From the NCBI RefSeq assembly GCF_032397745.1, contig NZ_CP135921.1, positions 744,001 through 808,000 on the forward strand: 64,000 bases of DNA, written 5' to 3'. Position 1 is the first letter of the stretch. Each line of letters begins with the position of its first letter. The notes under the pieces were generated by a model, which was given only the letters and a program-made list of their open reading frames with translations, searched no databases and had not been told where the DNA came from. This DNA is from Bradyrhizobium prioriisuperbiae (GTDB lineage Bacteria; Pseudomonadota; Alphaproteobacteria; Rhizobiales; Xanthobacteraceae). Position numbers and translations under genes: made by a program. Below, in pieces: positions 9,271 to 18,437 of this stretch.

Positions 9271-9516
9271 TCAATGAGCCGCTTTGGCGTCGGTCCCGGG
9301 ATCGAGCAGGCGATGCAGGTGCACGATGAAATAGCGCATATGGGCGTTATCGACCGTCTGCTGGGCCTTCGATTTCCAGGCCGCATAGGCCGATGCGTAG
9401 TTCGGATACACGCCGACGATCTCGACCTTGTCCAGATCCTTGAAAGTGATGTGTTCGAGATCGATCAGCTCGCCCCCGATGACGAGGTGAAGCAGTTGCT
9501 GCGGGGTATCGGACAT
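9271..9516 (-). CDS. DUF4170 domain protein
   Basis: 81 residues from the ATG at 9516 (MSDTPQQLLHLVIGGELIDL). The frame is open upstream to 9609 but the extra residues are not family-like. It is a small soluble alpha/beta protein with VEIVGVYPNYASAYAAWKSKAQ and DNAHMRYFIVHLHRLLDP, matching DUF4170, which in this bacterial group sits between an inositol-phosphatase-like gene and the lipid A genes. Biochemical role unknown. Conserved placement suggests a link to envelope biogenesis. Confidence 0.78.
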   Translation of the reverse strand: MSDTPQQLLHLVIGGELIDLEHITFKDLDKVEIVGVYPNYASAYAAWKSKAQQTVDNAHMRYFIVHLHRLLDPGTDAKAAH

Positions 9517-9574
9517 GAATCGTTTTCCTGGAAAGACGGTTTCCGGCCGGACGACTGTAAAGCCAAGAACGTTT

Positions 9575-10402
9575 CTAGAACAGTGGATGTTGCCTGAAGT
9601 GCTCGACAACGCGGGCGTGGCGCGCTTGCCCCGCCGCCACCAGGGTCTCGTGCTTCACCTCAGGGCGGTTGTAGACAATGACATCGCCGGTCAGCGCGGT
9701 CATGAGCCCGCCGGCTTCGTGCACGATTAAATCGGCCGCCGCAAGGTCCCAATCCCGGCTATGACCGCCGGCAAATGCGACGTCAAGCCGTCCCTCGGCC
9801 GCACGGCAGATTTTCAGCGCAAGCGACCCGATCCGAGGGTGAATCTTGCCCGGTTCTAGGGCATCGCCCAGGCGTTCGACCAGCGGCTTTGGCCCGACAA
9901 TGCGCGCGGGATCAAGTTTTGCGCCCGGAGCGGTGTGAATGATGCTGCCGTTGCGGGTGGCACCTGCCCCGCGGGTTGCAAAAAAGAACTCATCAGAGGT
10001 CGGCACGAACACCGCGCCGAGCACCGGTATCCCATCCTCGACCAGCCCCACGCTGACACACCAGTCCTCCAGGCCCGCCAGATACGAGCGGGTGCCGTCG
10101 ATCGGATCGACGATCCACACCCGTCGCTTGCCGAGGCGCGCCGGATCGTCGACGCTCTCCTCCGAGAGCCAGCCGTAGTCCGGCGTCGCGTCGCGCAGGC
10201 GACGCTCGAGCAGATCGTTGACGGCGATATCGGCTTCTGACACCGGGGACGACTTGCCCTTGATCCAGTTGCGCAGTTCGGTGCGAAACAGGCTGAGCGC
10301 CAGGGCACCGGCTTCACGGACAACGCCGGTCAGCAGGACCGCGTCGCGGGCAAAAACGCCATCGGCAACAGCGTGATCGGAAACAGTCTCAGCGTCCGGC
10401 AA
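9575..10402 (-). CDS. Inositol-monophosphatase-family phosphatase (CysQ-like)
   Basis: 275 residues. The metal-binding motifs of the Li-sensitive phosphatase superfamily are all present: LSEESVDD (Glu pair near residue 80), WIVDPIDGTRSYL (DPIDGT near 97-102) and RDWDLAAADLIVHEAGG (near 215). Enzymes of this family remove phosphate from inositol phosphates or from 3'-phosphoadenosine 5'-phosphate; sequence alone does not tell which applies here. Its start overlaps the 3' end of pmbA by 14 bases, and DUF4170 follows at 58 bases, placing it in the pmbA-lpxK operon. Confidence 0.85.
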   Translation of the reverse strand: MPDAETVSDHAVADGVFARDAVLLTGVVREAGALALSLFRTELRNWIKGKSSPVSEADIAVNDLLERRLRDATPDYGWLSEESVDDPARLGKRRVWIVDPIDGTRSYLAGLEDWCVSVGLVEDGIPVLGAVFVPTSDEFFFATRGAGATRNGSIIHTAPGAKLDPARIVGPKPLVERLGDALEPGKIHPRIGSLALKICRAAEGRLDVAFAGGHSRDWDLAAADLIVHEAGGLMTALTGDVIVYNRPEVKHETLVAAGQARHARVVEHFRQHPLF

Positions 10403-11801
10403 TCGTCAGCCCTTCGATGCGCACCGTCGGCGCGTTGACGCCGTAACGGAACTCAAGATCGTTCGCCGGCGTCAGGGACTTGAAGATCTCGAACAGATGA
10501 CCGGCAATCGTGACCTCGCTGACCGCGTAAGTGAGCTCGCCGTTCTCGATCCAGAAGCCGGCCGCGCCGCGGCTGTAATCGCCGGTGACGCCATTGACTC
10601 CCGAGCCGATCAGGTCGGTGACATAAAAGCCCTGCTTGATGTCCAAGATCAATTCCTTCGGCGACAGCGATCCCGGCTCCATATGCAGGTTGTATGAACC
10701 GGGTGACGGTGATGACGACACGCCGCGCTGGGCATGGCCGGTGGTGACAAGGCCGAGTTCGCGCGCGGTCGCGCAATCCAAGACCCACGACGTCAGCACG
10801 CCCTGATCGATGATCGCGAGCTTCTTGACCGCGACGCCTTCGGCATCGAACGATTGCGACCGCAGCCCGCGCACGCGCAGCGGATCGTCGATGATGCGGA
10901 TGCTCGTGTCGAACAGCTGCTTGCCCAAACTGTCCTTCAGGAAGCTGGTCTTGCGCGCGATCGATGCGCCGTTCACGGCGCCGACCACGTGACCCACCAG
11001 CGAACCGGAGACGCGGGGATCGAACACCACCGGCGCCTTGCAGGTCGCAACCTTGCGCGGATTGATCCGCGCCACCGTGCGTTCTCCCGCGCGGGTGCCG
11101 ATGCTTTCGGGCGACAGCAGATCGGAGCCGTGGATCGCCGATGTGTAGTCGTAGTCGCGCTCCATGCCGATGCCCTGGCCAGCAATCGCCGTCATCGAGA
11201 TGCCCTGGCTGGATCGCAGATACTTGCCATGAAACCCGGTGCTGGTGACCAGCACCATGCCGCCGATGCCGCACGAGGCGGATGCGCCGCCGGATTTGGT
11301 GACGCCCTTGACCGCAACACCGGCCGCTTCCGCCGCCAGTGCGCGACGTTCCAGTTCGTCGGTCGAGGGCATATCCGGATCGAGCAGATCGAGCGCCAGA
11401 AAATCTCGCGCCAGCAGCGCGGGATCGGCGAGCCCGACATAGGCATCGTCCGGCGCCACCCGCGCCATGGCGACCGCACGTTCGGCAAGTTTGGCGGCGC
11501 CATCACCGGAGACATCGTTGGTGGAGACCACGGCCTGTCGCCGACCGACAAAAACCCGCAGGCCGACATCGTCGCCTTCCGAGCGCTCGGATTCCTCGAC
11601 ACGGCCGTCGCGCACCTCGACGCCCTGCGACATGCCGCGCACCGCGACGGCATCAGCGGCGTCGGCGCCCGCGCGCTTCGCGGCCTCGACCAGGCGCTGG
11701 GCGAGATCGCTCAGGGCCGACTGATCGAGCAGATCGGACGCAGCTTTAGATGCAGCGGTTTGGGAGGCAGGCAATGATGGCGCGTTTGGTGAAGAGATCA
11801 C
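10389..11801 (-). CDS. pmbA: TldD/PmbA-family metallopeptidase-associated protein
   Basis: 470 residues from a GTG at 11801. In-frame GTGs at 11807 and 11891 would lengthen it, and family alignments support a start near ISSPNAPS. PmbA (TldE) pairs with TldD in a cytosolic protease used in peptide maturation and antitoxin turnover. The sequence lacks a TldD-type HExxxH, as expected for the PmbA partner. Diagnostic blocks are GVEVRDGRVEESERSEGDDV near 70, VVFDPRVSGSLVGHVVGAVNG near 280, RSQSFDAEGV, and the C-terminal GSGVNGVTGDYSRGAAGFWI. No tldD is in the window. It is the first gene of the lipid A operon. Confidence 0.9.
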   Translation of the reverse strand: MISSPNAPSLPASQTAASKAASDLLDQSALSDLAQRLVEAAKRAGADAADAVAVRGMSQGVEVRDGRVEESERSEGDDVGLRVFVGRRQAVVSTNDVSGDGAAKLAERAVAMARVAPDDAYVGLADPALLARDFLALDLLDPDMPSTDELERRALAAEAAGVAVKGVTKSGGASASCGIGGMVLVTSTGFHGKYLRSSQGISMTAIAGQGIGMERDYDYTSAIHGSDLLSPESIGTRAGERTVARINPRKVATCKAPVVFDPRVSGSLVGHVVGAVNGASIARKTSFLKDSLGKQLFDTSIRIIDDPLRVRGLRSQSFDAEGVAVKKLAIIDQGVLTSWVLDCATARELGLVTTGHAQRGVSSSPSPGSYNLHMEPGSLSPKELILDIKQGFYVTDLIGSGVNGVTGDYSRGAAGFWIENGELTYAVSEVTIAGHLFEIFKSLTPANDLEFRYGVNAPTVRIEGLTIAGR

Positions 11802-12090
11802 GAACACATCCCGAATCTGGAGCAAGTTGAAGGCGGGAACCGCCCCACAAAGCATGGCATGGGAACGGCCGGCCGCAAACGCGGCAACCACTCAGATGTG
11901 CCGATTCCACGCGCGTTTCAAGCATACCGGAGTCTGGAAATAAAACAAATTTCGGCTCCGCGGCAAGGCTTCGTCAATCATGTCGCCGGATGAGAGACGA
12001 TTAACCAGCCTTCTTAAGCGGTTTCGGGCCTCACCCGTGGCAAGGTCCTCGCATCGATCGGGAGCATAATCTCGACGGGGAGATAAAATC

Positions 12091-12618
12091 TTGAGGCGTC
12101 AATTCGGAGCTGGCGGGACACCCGCCGGGTCGAGCCGCGTGCTGCGGCTCGACCCATTTTCCTTGCCCTTACGGTTCGACACGCGCGACGCGCGCGCCGA
12201 CGGCGGCATGCGGCAAGTCGAAATCAGTCGTGATCGCGTGGTGCTTCGCCGCGCGGTGCGCGGCATGCGGATGGCGATCAACGTTCGCGTCAATGATTTT
12301 CTCGGCATCGCGGTGCGCGAAGCCGATGACGGCCAGATGCTGGTGCTCGTCCATCGCGATCCGTCCTTATCGATCCCGCTGCTGGTCTCGACCGACGACA
12401 CCGAGATCGAACAGGCCTGCGATGCCTGGGGCGAAATTTTCGCGCTGCCGCGGATCAGCGAAGACACCGAGCAGGTGCGTGAACCGGCCCCGCGCCGGCG
12501 CCGGCACAACGTCATCAAGACCCGCCGTCCGAGAATCCTGATGCGCCGTCGCAACAACCGCCTGCTCTCGGAGATGGCGGTGCATCGCGACGAGCGCGAA
12601 ATCGTCGCTCGAGACTAG
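12091..12618 (+). CDS. DUF6101 family protein
   Basis: 175 residues from a TTG at 12091. GGGGAG lies about 10 bases upstream, and the next ATG would remove conserved N-terminal residues (GTPAGSSRVLRLDPFSLP), so the rare TTG start looks right. The protein is soluble and rich in Arg, with VEISRDRVVLRRAVRGMRMA in the middle and a very basic C-terminal third (RRRRHNVIKTRRPRILMRRR). It belongs to a Bradyrhizobium-group family without known function. The basic tail suggests nucleic-acid or membrane-phosphate contact, which is inference. It converges with the CMD gene. Confidence 0.72.
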   Translation: MRRQFGAGGTPAGSSRVLRLDPFSLPLRFDTRDARADGGMRQVEISRDRVVLRRAVRGMRMAINVRVNDFLGIAVREADDGQMLVLVHRDPSLSIPLLVSTDDTEIEQACDAWGEIFALPRISEDTEQVREPAPRRRRHNVIKTRRPRILMRRRNNRLLSEMAVHRDEREIVARD

Positions 12619-12623
12619 CAACC

Positions 12624-13184
12624 TCAAACCGGGAAACGCGCCGCCGTGGCTTCCAGCGGAAGAGCCAGCGCATTCGCGAAGCAGGAGACCGTTCGATAAA
12701 AACCGCAGAGCTGGATGATTTCGAGAACCTGTTCATCGCTGTAATGGCGCTTCAGCGCCGCGAATTCCGTTTCCTTCCAGGTGGTATGATGATGCAGAGC
12801 GTCGACGGCGGCAATCAGGGCCTGCTCCGCGTCGGACCAGCAGGCAGCGTCGGCTGCTTCCAGCACGGTCGCCCGCACCTGCGCGTCGGTCAGCCGCGCG
12901 CGTTCGGCAAAGATCGCGACGTGAATACCCCATTCGTACTCGCATCCGGCCAGCGCGCAGGTGCGATCGATCACGATTTCCCGTTCCCGCAGCGACAGCG
13001 GCCCGCGATCGAGCAGGCTGCCGGCACTGAATTTGCGCCAGGCGCGCTCGCTGGTGGCGATGGTGCGAAACAGCAGCAGCGGCGGCACACCGGGCGGCAT
13101 GATGCGATCGAAATGCGCCTCCAGCTCGGGCGTATAAGGGGGCTCCAGCGGAGCGATGCGTGAGGCGGCCTGCGATTTTTCCAT
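12624..13184 (-). CDS. Carboxymuconolactone decarboxylase-family protein
   Basis: 186 residues from the ATG at 13184, with GGAGAA 9-10 bases upstream. The all-helical CMD/AhpD-like core is visible: REREIVIDRTCALAGCEYEW followed by GIHVAIFAERARLTD, then HYSDEQVLEIIQLCGFYRTV. The family contains decarboxylases and alkylhydroperoxidase-like enzymes. A CxxC redox pair is absent, but a Cys and a His flank the YEW motif. It is divergent from an HxlR regulator and the promoters share twin dyads at 13204-13240, so it is probably controlled by that regulator, for example in response to a reactive electrophile. Confidence 0.82.
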   Translation of the reverse strand: MEKSQAASRIAPLEPPYTPELEAHFDRIMPPGVPPLLLFRTIATSERAWRKFSAGSLLDRGPLSLREREIVIDRTCALAGCEYEWGIHVAIFAERARLTDAQVRATVLEAADAACWSDAEQALIAAVDALHHHTTWKETEFAALKRHYSDEQVLEIIQLCGFYRTVSCFANALALPLEATAARFPV

Positions 13185-13203
13185 CTGCAATTTCTCCGGC
13201 GCT

Positions 13204-13240
13204 GCTACAATATCGGTAGCAACGCTACACTTTATGTAGC
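13204..13240. promoter_or_regulatory. Twin operator (two 17-bp dyads) between CMD and HxlR genes
   Basis: Two copies of GCTAC-N7-GTAGC: 13204-13220 (spacer AATATCG) and 13224-13240 (spacer ACTTTAT). All ten arm bases are identical between copies and their centres are exactly 20 bases apart, about two helical turns. They lie between the divergent starts at 13184 and 13258, consistent with cooperative binding of HxlR dimers that control both genes. Confidence 0.8.
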
Positions 13241-13257
13241 AAGATGCAAGAAGGCAT

Positions 13258-13650
13258 ATGATGAGCGCGCACCGCAAGACGAACGGAACCAAGGCCGTTC
13301 GCGGATCGAAGTCCGGGCGTCCGATCATGGCGCTGCTCGATCTGCTCGGGCGGCGCTGGACACTGCGGATTATCTGGGAATTGCGCGACCACGCGCTGAC
13401 CTCGCGCGCACTGCGGCAGGCCTGCGACGACGCCTCGCCGACGGTGCTGCAGGCGCGGCTGGGCGACCTGAAAACTGCGGGCCTGGTGGAAAGCGTGCCG
13501 GCAGAAGGTTATTGCCTGACTGCCGCGGGGCGCGAGCTGCTCGGCGCATTTGCGCCGCTGAATGCCTTTGCCGAGCAGTGGAGCGTCAAGAGCGGTCGGC
13601 GTCAGAGGACTGCTACGAAGGTGGCGTCGGGGCGCGGGAAGTCTGCGTAA
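13258..13650 (+). CDS. HxlR-family winged-helix regulator
   Basis: 130 residues from ATG 13258 (a second ATG follows at 13261), with AAGAAGG upstream. HxlR-type core: LLDLLGRRWTLRIIWELRDH (helix 1-2), then SRALRQACDDASPTVLQARL (recognition helix region) and LTAAGRELLGAFAPL. No Cys-based sensor at the usual N-terminal position is evident. A basic tail (SGRRQRTATKVASGRGKSA) ends the protein. It lies divergent from the CMD gene, and the 13204-13240 dyads end 18 bases before its start, which suggests autoregulation. Confidence 0.88.
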   Translation: MMSAHRKTNGTKAVRGSKSGRPIMALLDLLGRRWTLRIIWELRDHALTSRALRQACDDASPTVLQARLGDLKTAGLVESVPAEGYCLTAAGRELLGAFAPLNAFAEQWSVKSGRRQRTATKVASGRGKSA

Positions 13651-13655
13651 CCATC

Positions 13656-13769
13656 CCCTCATGGTGAGGGAGCGGCCTCTTAGCCGCGTCTCGAACCATG
13701 AGGCCACGGAGCCGCAGCGTCACCGGCCTCGTCCTTCGAGACGACGCTTCGCGCCTCCTCAGGATGAGG
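13656..13769. repeat. Intergenic palindromic repeat, family 1, copy B
   Basis: Begins CCTCATGGTGAGGGAGCGG and ends GCGCCTCCTCAGGATGAGG, with the internal CGTCCTTCGAGACGACGCTT block shared with copy A at 6078-6209. It fills the space between the convergent HxlR and NfeD genes and can form an extended hairpin. It may act as a bidirectional transcription or RNA-stability boundary. Confidence 0.85.
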
Positions 13770-13799
13770 GTTTAGGACCTCAATTCTCGCAAGGACGCT

Positions 13800-14243
13800 T
13801 TACGCCGGCTCCACCCGAAGACTGGCGCCATCGGCCGCCACGATCTTGACCTGGCTGCCGGCCGGCGCATCGCGGCCGGCGACACGCCACACGGTGTCGT
13901 CGATCCGCACCACGCCCGAGCCATCCACGATCGGGCGCTCCAGGGTGAACACCCGCCCCACCAGTGCGTCGGCGCGGCGGTTGAGGAACGGCTGATCGGT
14001 CTCAACGTGCGTTCGGCCAATGCGGCGCCAGATCGGCACCGCGGCCAGCGCAAACGCTGAGAACGCCAGCAACTGAACCTGCCATGACCAGCCGATGAAA
14101 AACGACAGCAGCCCGACCAGCAGCGCGGCGAGCCCGAGCCACAGCATGAAGACCCCGGGCGCCAGCATCTCAATGCCCACCAGAACCAGGCCGACGATCA
14201 GCCAATTCCAGGTTCCCAGTGAGCTCAACAGATCCGCCATCAA
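13800..14243 (-). CDS. NfeD-family membrane protein (short form)
   Basis: 147 residues. Three hydrophobic helices fill residues 1-75 ([20 protein letters not shown], then [19 protein letters not shown] and [15 protein letters not shown]). A C-terminal OB-fold follows, with [19 protein letters not shown] and [20 protein letters not shown]. NfeD proteins partner SPFH/stomatin proteins in membrane quality control, and here the ATG overlaps the stop of the SPFH gene by 4 bases. No protease domain, so this is the truncated NfeD1b type. Inner membrane. Confidence 0.9.
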   Translation of the reverse strand: MMADLLSSLGTWNWLIVGLVLVGIEMLAPGVFMLWLGLAALLVGLLSFFIGWSWQVQLLAFSAFALAAVPIWRRIGRTHVETDQPFLNRRADALVGRVFTLERPIVDGSGVVRIDDTVWRVAGRDAPAGSQVKIVAADGASLRVEPA

Positions 14244-15238
14244 TTTCCCCCCTGTGACGAGCCGGGCCCCGGCCCGGTGTTCGGGACGGTCGGCCGGCGC
14301 GCGGCGGCTGCGGCCGAGGCTGCGCTTTCGCCGAATGTCGCCTTGGCAATTTCGCCGATGCCTGCTAGCGACGACAGGATGCCGGTGGCCTCGATCGGCA
14401 ACATTACAATCTTCTGGTTGGGCGAGTGCGCGATCTCGCCGAACGCCTTGATGTATTTGTCGGCGATGAAGTAGTTCAGCGCCGCGACATCGCCGCTGGC
14501 GATGGCGTTGCTGACCATTTGGGTCGCCTTGGCTTCGGCTTCCGCCGAGCGTTCACGCGCCTCGGCGTCGCGGAAGGCAGCTTCCTTGCGGCCTTCGGCC
14601 TGCAGGATCTGCGATTGCTTCGCGCCTTCCGCGCGCAGGATTTCGGACTGCCGCTGGCCTTCGGCCTGCAGGATGTCGGCGCGCTTGACGCGCTCGGCCT
14701 TCATCTGCCGGCCCATGGCTTCCACGAGATCGGCGGGCGGCACGATGTCCTTGATCTCGATGCGGTTGACCTTCAGGCCCCACGGCGACACCGCGGCGTC
14801 GACCACCCGCAGCAGCCGCTCGTTGATCTCGTCACGGTGCGACAGCACCTGATCGAGATCCATCGAGCCCATCACCGAACGGATGTTGGTCATGGTCAAA
14901 GTGACGATAGCCTGGTTGAGGTTGGAGACCTCGTAGCTCGCTTTGGCGGCATCGAACACCTGATAGAACGCGACGCCGTCCACGGTGACGGTGGCGTTGT
15001 CCTTGGTGATGACCTCCTGCTCGGGAATGTCGATCACCTGCTCCATCATGTTGATCTTGCGCCCGACGCGATCGAAATACGGGATGATGAAATTCAGGCC
15101 GGGCCGCAGCGTGCGGGTGTATTTGCCGAACCGCTCGATGGTCCAGTCATAGCCCTGCCCGACCGTCTTGACCCCGGCAAACAGCGTGAGGATGACCAGC
15201 AGCACCACGACAAGCGCAAAAATATCGAATCCGGACAT
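14240..15238 (-). CDS. SPFH/Band 7 stomatin-like protein (paraslipin, QmcA type)
   Basis: 332 residues from the ATG at 15238, with GGGAG upstream. An in-frame start at 15259 is possible. An N-terminal membrane helix ([20 protein letters not shown]) is followed by the SPFH domain: [24 protein letters not shown] region, [20 protein letters not shown], and [24 protein letters not shown] strand. A long Ala/Glu/Gln-rich coiled coil (residues about 200-260, with repeated ILQAEG units) leads to a C-terminal region. It oligomerises into membrane cages with NfeD, the coupled downstream gene. Role: membrane microdomain and protease regulation. Confidence 0.92.
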   Translation of the reverse strand: MSGFDIFALVVVLLVILTLFAGVKTVGQGYDWTIERFGKYTRTLRPGLNFIIPYFDRVGRKINMMEQVIDIPEQEVITKDNATVTVDGVAFYQVFDAAKASYEVSNLNQAIVTLTMTNIRSVMGSMDLDQVLSHRDEINERLLRVVDAAVSPWGLKVNRIEIKDIVPPADLVEAMGRQMKAERVKRADILQAEGQRQSEILRAEGAKQSQILQAEGRKEAAFRDAEARERSAEAEAKATQMVSNAIASGDVAALNYFIADKYIKAFGEIAHSPNQKIVMLPIEATGILSSLAGIGEIAKATFGESAASAAAAARRPTVPNTGPGPGSSQGGN

Positions 15239-15358
15239 GATGGCTCCCTGCGTGACCAATCCACGGCTGCAACAGCCGGATCATTTAGTCGCTGAGACAG
15301 GATGGACGGTTCGACGCCAGCCGTCGAGAGGCAAAACTGGCGCAGTCATGAATGACCC

Positions 15359-15436
15359 GTAGCCCGGATGAGCGGAGCGATATCCGGGAGCGATGGTGCG
15401 GTTGCTCCCCGGGGTCGCTTCGCTCGCCCGGGCTAC
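15359..15436. repeat. Intergenic palindromic repeat, family 2, copy A
   Basis: Starts GTAGCCCGGATGAGCGGAGC and ends CGCTCGCCCGGGCTAC, an inverted repeat with interrupted arms. A second copy lies at 28358-28434. It ends 4 bases beyond the stop codon of hemH, so it can provide the 3' hairpin of the hemH message. Confidence 0.85.
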
Positions 15437-15440
15437 AGGA

Positions 15441-16478
15441 CTAGATCCAGCCTTGCAGCTCGCGCAGCACGAGCTGGCGGATCACGTCCATGCCGCCGTC
15501 GCTGTCGTTCAGGCAGGGAATCGCGGTGAACTGCTCGCCGCCGGCATGCTTGAAGATCTCGGCGTTTTCCTGCGCGATTTCCTCGAGCGTCTCCAGGCAG
15601 TCCGCAGAGAAGCCGGGCATCACCACGGCAATCCGCCGTACGCCGTCCTTGGCCAGCCGTTGCATGGTCTTGTCGGTGTAGGGCTGCAGCCATTCGTCGA
15701 AGCCGAAGCGAGACTGGAAGGTCAGCAGCAGCTTGTCCTCGCCGAGGACCATCCGCTTGCGTAATGCATTCACGGTGGCGACACATTGCGCCTGGTAGGG
15801 ATCGCCCTTGTCGACATAGGCCTGCGGCATGCCGTGGAACGAGGCCACAATCACCTCGGGCTGGAACGGCTGCGTCGCGAGATGCTGCTGGATCGAGACC
15901 GCCAGCGCCTCGATGTAATCGGGATCGTCATAATAGGGCGGGGTCACCCGCAGTGTCGGCTGCGCCCGCTTGTCGGCCAGCACCCGGAACACTTCGTCGC
16001 AGACCGTGGCGGAGGTGGCGGCGGAATACTGCGGATAGAGCGGCACCACCAGCAGCCGGTCGCACCCCTGCGCGATCAGCGCATCGAGGCGCGAGCGGAT
16101 CGACGGATTGCCGTAACGCATCGCCCAGTCGACCAGGACATGATCGTGGTCGGCGATCGCCGCCGTGAGCTTGTCGGACTGCGCGCGGGTAATCGTCTTC
16201 AGCGGCGATTCGTTCTTCTCGGTATTCCAGATCTTCTGGTAGTCGCGCGCTTTGCGCCGGGGACGAATCCGCAGGATGATGCCGTTCAGCACCAGCTTCC
16301 AGTACAGCCCCTGGTTTTCGATCACGCGGGGATCGGACAGGAACTCCTTGAGATAGACCCGCACACCGGCGGCATTGGCGCTGTCGGGAGTGCCGAGATT
16401 GACCAGCAGCACGCCGACGCGCTCGCGCGCTGGGGCGGCGGCGGTTCGATGGGCATCGATGGAAACGACCACGCTCAT
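15441..16478 (-). CDS. hemH: Ferrochelatase
   Basis: 345 residues, the normal length. It inserts ferrous iron into protoporphyrin IX, the last step of protoheme synthesis, at the inner face of the cytoplasmic membrane. Diagnostic blocks: VGVLLVNLGTPDSANAAGVR near residue 21, VPLYPQYSAATSATVCDEVF near 145, the catalytic-His motif VIVASFHGMPQAYVDKGDPY near 205, and LTFQSRFGFDEWLQPYTD near 250. The start MSVVVSIDAHRTAAAPARER is a short family-specific extension. It is monocistronic as far as can be seen. The palindromic element 15359-15436 lies just downstream. Confidence 0.96.
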   Translation of the reverse strand: MSVVVSIDAHRTAAAPARERVGVLLVNLGTPDSANAAGVRVYLKEFLSDPRVIENQGLYWKLVLNGIILRIRPRRKARDYQKIWNTEKNESPLKTITRAQSDKLTAAIADHDHVLVDWAMRYGNPSIRSRLDALIAQGCDRLLVVPLYPQYSAATSATVCDEVFRVLADKRAQPTLRVTPPYYDDPDYIEALAVSIQQHLATQPFQPEVIVASFHGMPQAYVDKGDPYQAQCVATVNALRKRMVLGEDKLLLTFQSRFGFDEWLQPYTDKTMQRLAKDGVRRIAVVMPGFSADCLETLEEIAQENAEIFKHAGGEQFTAIPCLNDSDGGMDVIRQLVLRELQGWI

Positions 16479-16581
16479 GATGCTGATGGCATCGCGCGCC
16501 GTTTAGAACTTGTCAAGAATGGCTATCAGGAACTGGCTTGGTGGGAACCGCCACAGCACACGCAAGGCTCAGAATCCGCGC

Positions 16582-17790
16582 TCAAAAACACGTGACCCGC
16601 TCGGCTGCGACATAACCGAGCAGCAGGCCGACGCCGAACAGCAGCACCAGGCCAGCGGCACCGAATTCGATGCCACGCAGGATCACGGCACCGCCGCCGT
16701 CGCGGCCCGCGCTCATCCGCCGCGCCAAGCCCTTCGCCGTAACGACCATGATCGCGATGGCAGCCACCGTGATGGCGGTGCCGAGCCCCATCAGCAGGGT
16801 TGCGGCGATACCGGCCCAGAACATGCCCTGGGCCAGCGCAAACACCAGCACCAAGATCGCTCCCGAGCAGGGACGCAGACCGACCGCGAAGATCGCGCTC
16901 AGGCCGCGCTGCCAGCCGCCGGGGCCAGCGAGCTGATCGGGCGTGGGGCCGTGGTTGTGGCCGCAATGTTCGTCATGAACATGGCCGGGCTCGCCGTGCG
17001 CCGGAGCATGCACCGAAGAATGGGCCGCATGATCGTGGTGGTGATCATGATGATGATCGTGCACGTGGCCGTGCGCATGGTGGTGGTCGTGCGAACCGGA
17101 ATGGCGATGCACGGCCTCGTGAACCTGCTCCGCCACCGGGGCCATGGCCGGCGCCAGCGCCGGCGAAGCCACCGCGCCGAGCGGAAACCGCAGCGACTGC
17201 AGCGCACGAAGGAAGCCGCCGCCCTTGGTCCAGCACAGACGCACACCGAATGCGGCGATCAGCGCGTAGCTGGCGATCTCAATGACCCGCTCGGCACCGC
17301 ACATGGTTTTCGCCGTGGCGTTGAGCAGCCAGGCGCCGACGCCAACCACGAGGATGGCGACCAGCGCCTGCAGCAGCGCCGAGGCGAACGCCAGCACAAT
17401 GCCGCGCCGCGCAGTCTCTTCATTGGCGATGAGGTACGATGAAATCACCGCCTTGCCATGGCCGGGGCCGGCGGCGTGAAAGATACCGTAGGCAAACGAG
17501 ATCCCCAGCAGCGTCCACACCGCGCTGCCGTCGCTTTTGGCGGCGCGAATGGTCGCCGACATCTGGCGGTAGAATTGCGATTGCTTGTCGAGCAGCCAGC
17601 CGATCACACCGCCGACTTGGGGATCGGCCGTGCCGGGACGGCCGACGCCGAACGGCGATTGCGCAAGGACAGCGTGCATCAGCCCGTCGCCCCACAGCGC
17701 GACAGCGACAGCAGTCAGCAACATCGCCGGCAGACGCAGATCGACCTTGCAGCACGGCGGCATCGAACCGCTGGCGTTCGCAACGCTCAT
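16582..17790 (-). CDS. NicO-family nickel/cobalt exporter (RcnA-like)
   Basis: 402 residues, inner-membrane protein with about six or seven helices. The signature FHAAGPGHGKAVISSYLI lies around residue 105 and the second half carries AVGLRPCSGAILVLVFALAQ, both typical of NicO/HoxN-like permeases. Between them is a cytosolic or periplasmic loop of about 60 residues packed with His (HDHHHAHGHVHDHHHDHHHD and following), a metal-sensing or buffering segment as in RcnA. The start overlaps the stop of the DUF1007 gene by 4 bases. The pair is a common metal-efflux or metal-homeostasis module. Ni, Co or Zn cannot be decided from sequence. Confidence 0.87.
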   Translation of the reverse strand: MSVANASGSMPPCCKVDLRLPAMLLTAVAVALWGDGLMHAVLAQSPFGVGRPGTADPQVGGVIGWLLDKQSQFYRQMSATIRAAKSDGSAVWTLLGISFAYGIFHAAGPGHGKAVISSYLIANEETARRGIVLAFASALLQALVAILVVGVGAWLLNATAKTMCGAERVIEIASYALIAAFGVRLCWTKGGGFLRALQSLRFPLGAVASPALAPAMAPVAEQVHEAVHRHSGSHDHHHAHGHVHDHHHDHHHDHAAHSSVHAPAHGEPGHVHDEHCGHNHGPTPDQLAGPGGWQRGLSAIFAVGLRPCSGAILVLVFALAQGMFWAGIAATLLMGLGTAITVAAIAIMVVTAKGLARRMSAGRDGGGAVILRGIEFGAAGLVLLFGVGLLLGYVAAERVTCF

Positions 17791-18437
17791 GGACAGTCCA
17801 CCGTCACCTTATTGGCGAACATGGCGCCGTAGTTGGAATTGTCGCCGTTGAGAAAGTTCTGCTCGCCGAGGGTCTGCGCCTGGGCGGAGCCGTCGGTCGG
17901 CCGCTCGATGTTCAGCTTGCAGTCCGCCGGCGCCCCGACCAGCTTGATCGGATTGTCCTTGGCCAGTGCGAAATCGACGAAATAGGTCGGATCATAGATT
18001 TCGACCGCCATTTGCCTGGCCTTGACCGGGGTCTTCAGCGGCAAGGTGAAATGCAGGACCAGCGCGCCGTCCTTGTGCTCGAGGTAATAATCGACCGGAT
18101 CCTCGAACTTCTGTTTCTTGCGGCTGCCGCCGTCGCCGATGCGGGCAAAGGTGAAGAAGCCGAACTCCTTCAGGGATTCCACATTGGTCTGGGCCAGCGG
18201 CGCCAGTTCCTCACGGGTGAAGACGCCCTTGGTCTTGGTCTCGATGCCCTGCACCGCATAGGTCGAGAACATGTCGTCGAAGGTCCAGGCATGCCGCACG
18301 CCGGTGAGCGAGCCGTCGGGCGCATAGATCAGCTCGCTGGTGGAGGTGACCCAGACATGGGGATGCGCCCACGCCACGCTGCCCGTCAGGCAGAGGGCGC
18401 AGAGGGCAGCGAAAATGCGCGTGATGCGGATGATCAT
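17787..18437 (-). CDS. DUF1007 periplasmic protein
   Basis: 216 residues with a Sec signal peptide (about 1-24, cleaved after AWA) giving a mature N-terminus that starts HPHVWV. His-Pro-His at a free N-terminus is a possible metal ligand set. The body (VRHAWTFDDMFSTYAVQGIE, FGFFTFARIGDGG, YDPTYFVDFALAKDNPIKLV) is the DUF1007 family, which is found next to NicO-type permeases. It probably delivers or senses the metal in the periplasm. It is translationally coupled to the permease gene by a 4-base overlap. A promoter should lie in 18438-18558, where I see no clear operator. Confidence 0.85.
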   Translation of the reverse strand: MIIRITRIFAALCALCLTGSVAWAHPHVWVTSTSELIYAPDGSLTGVRHAWTFDDMFSTYAVQGIETKTKGVFTREELAPLAQTNVESLKEFGFFTFARIGDGGSRKKQKFEDPVDYYLEHKDGALVLHFTLPLKTPVKARQMAVEIYDPTYFVDFALAKDNPIKLVGAPADCKLNIERPTDGSAQAQTLGEQNFLNGDNSNYGAMFANKVTVDCP

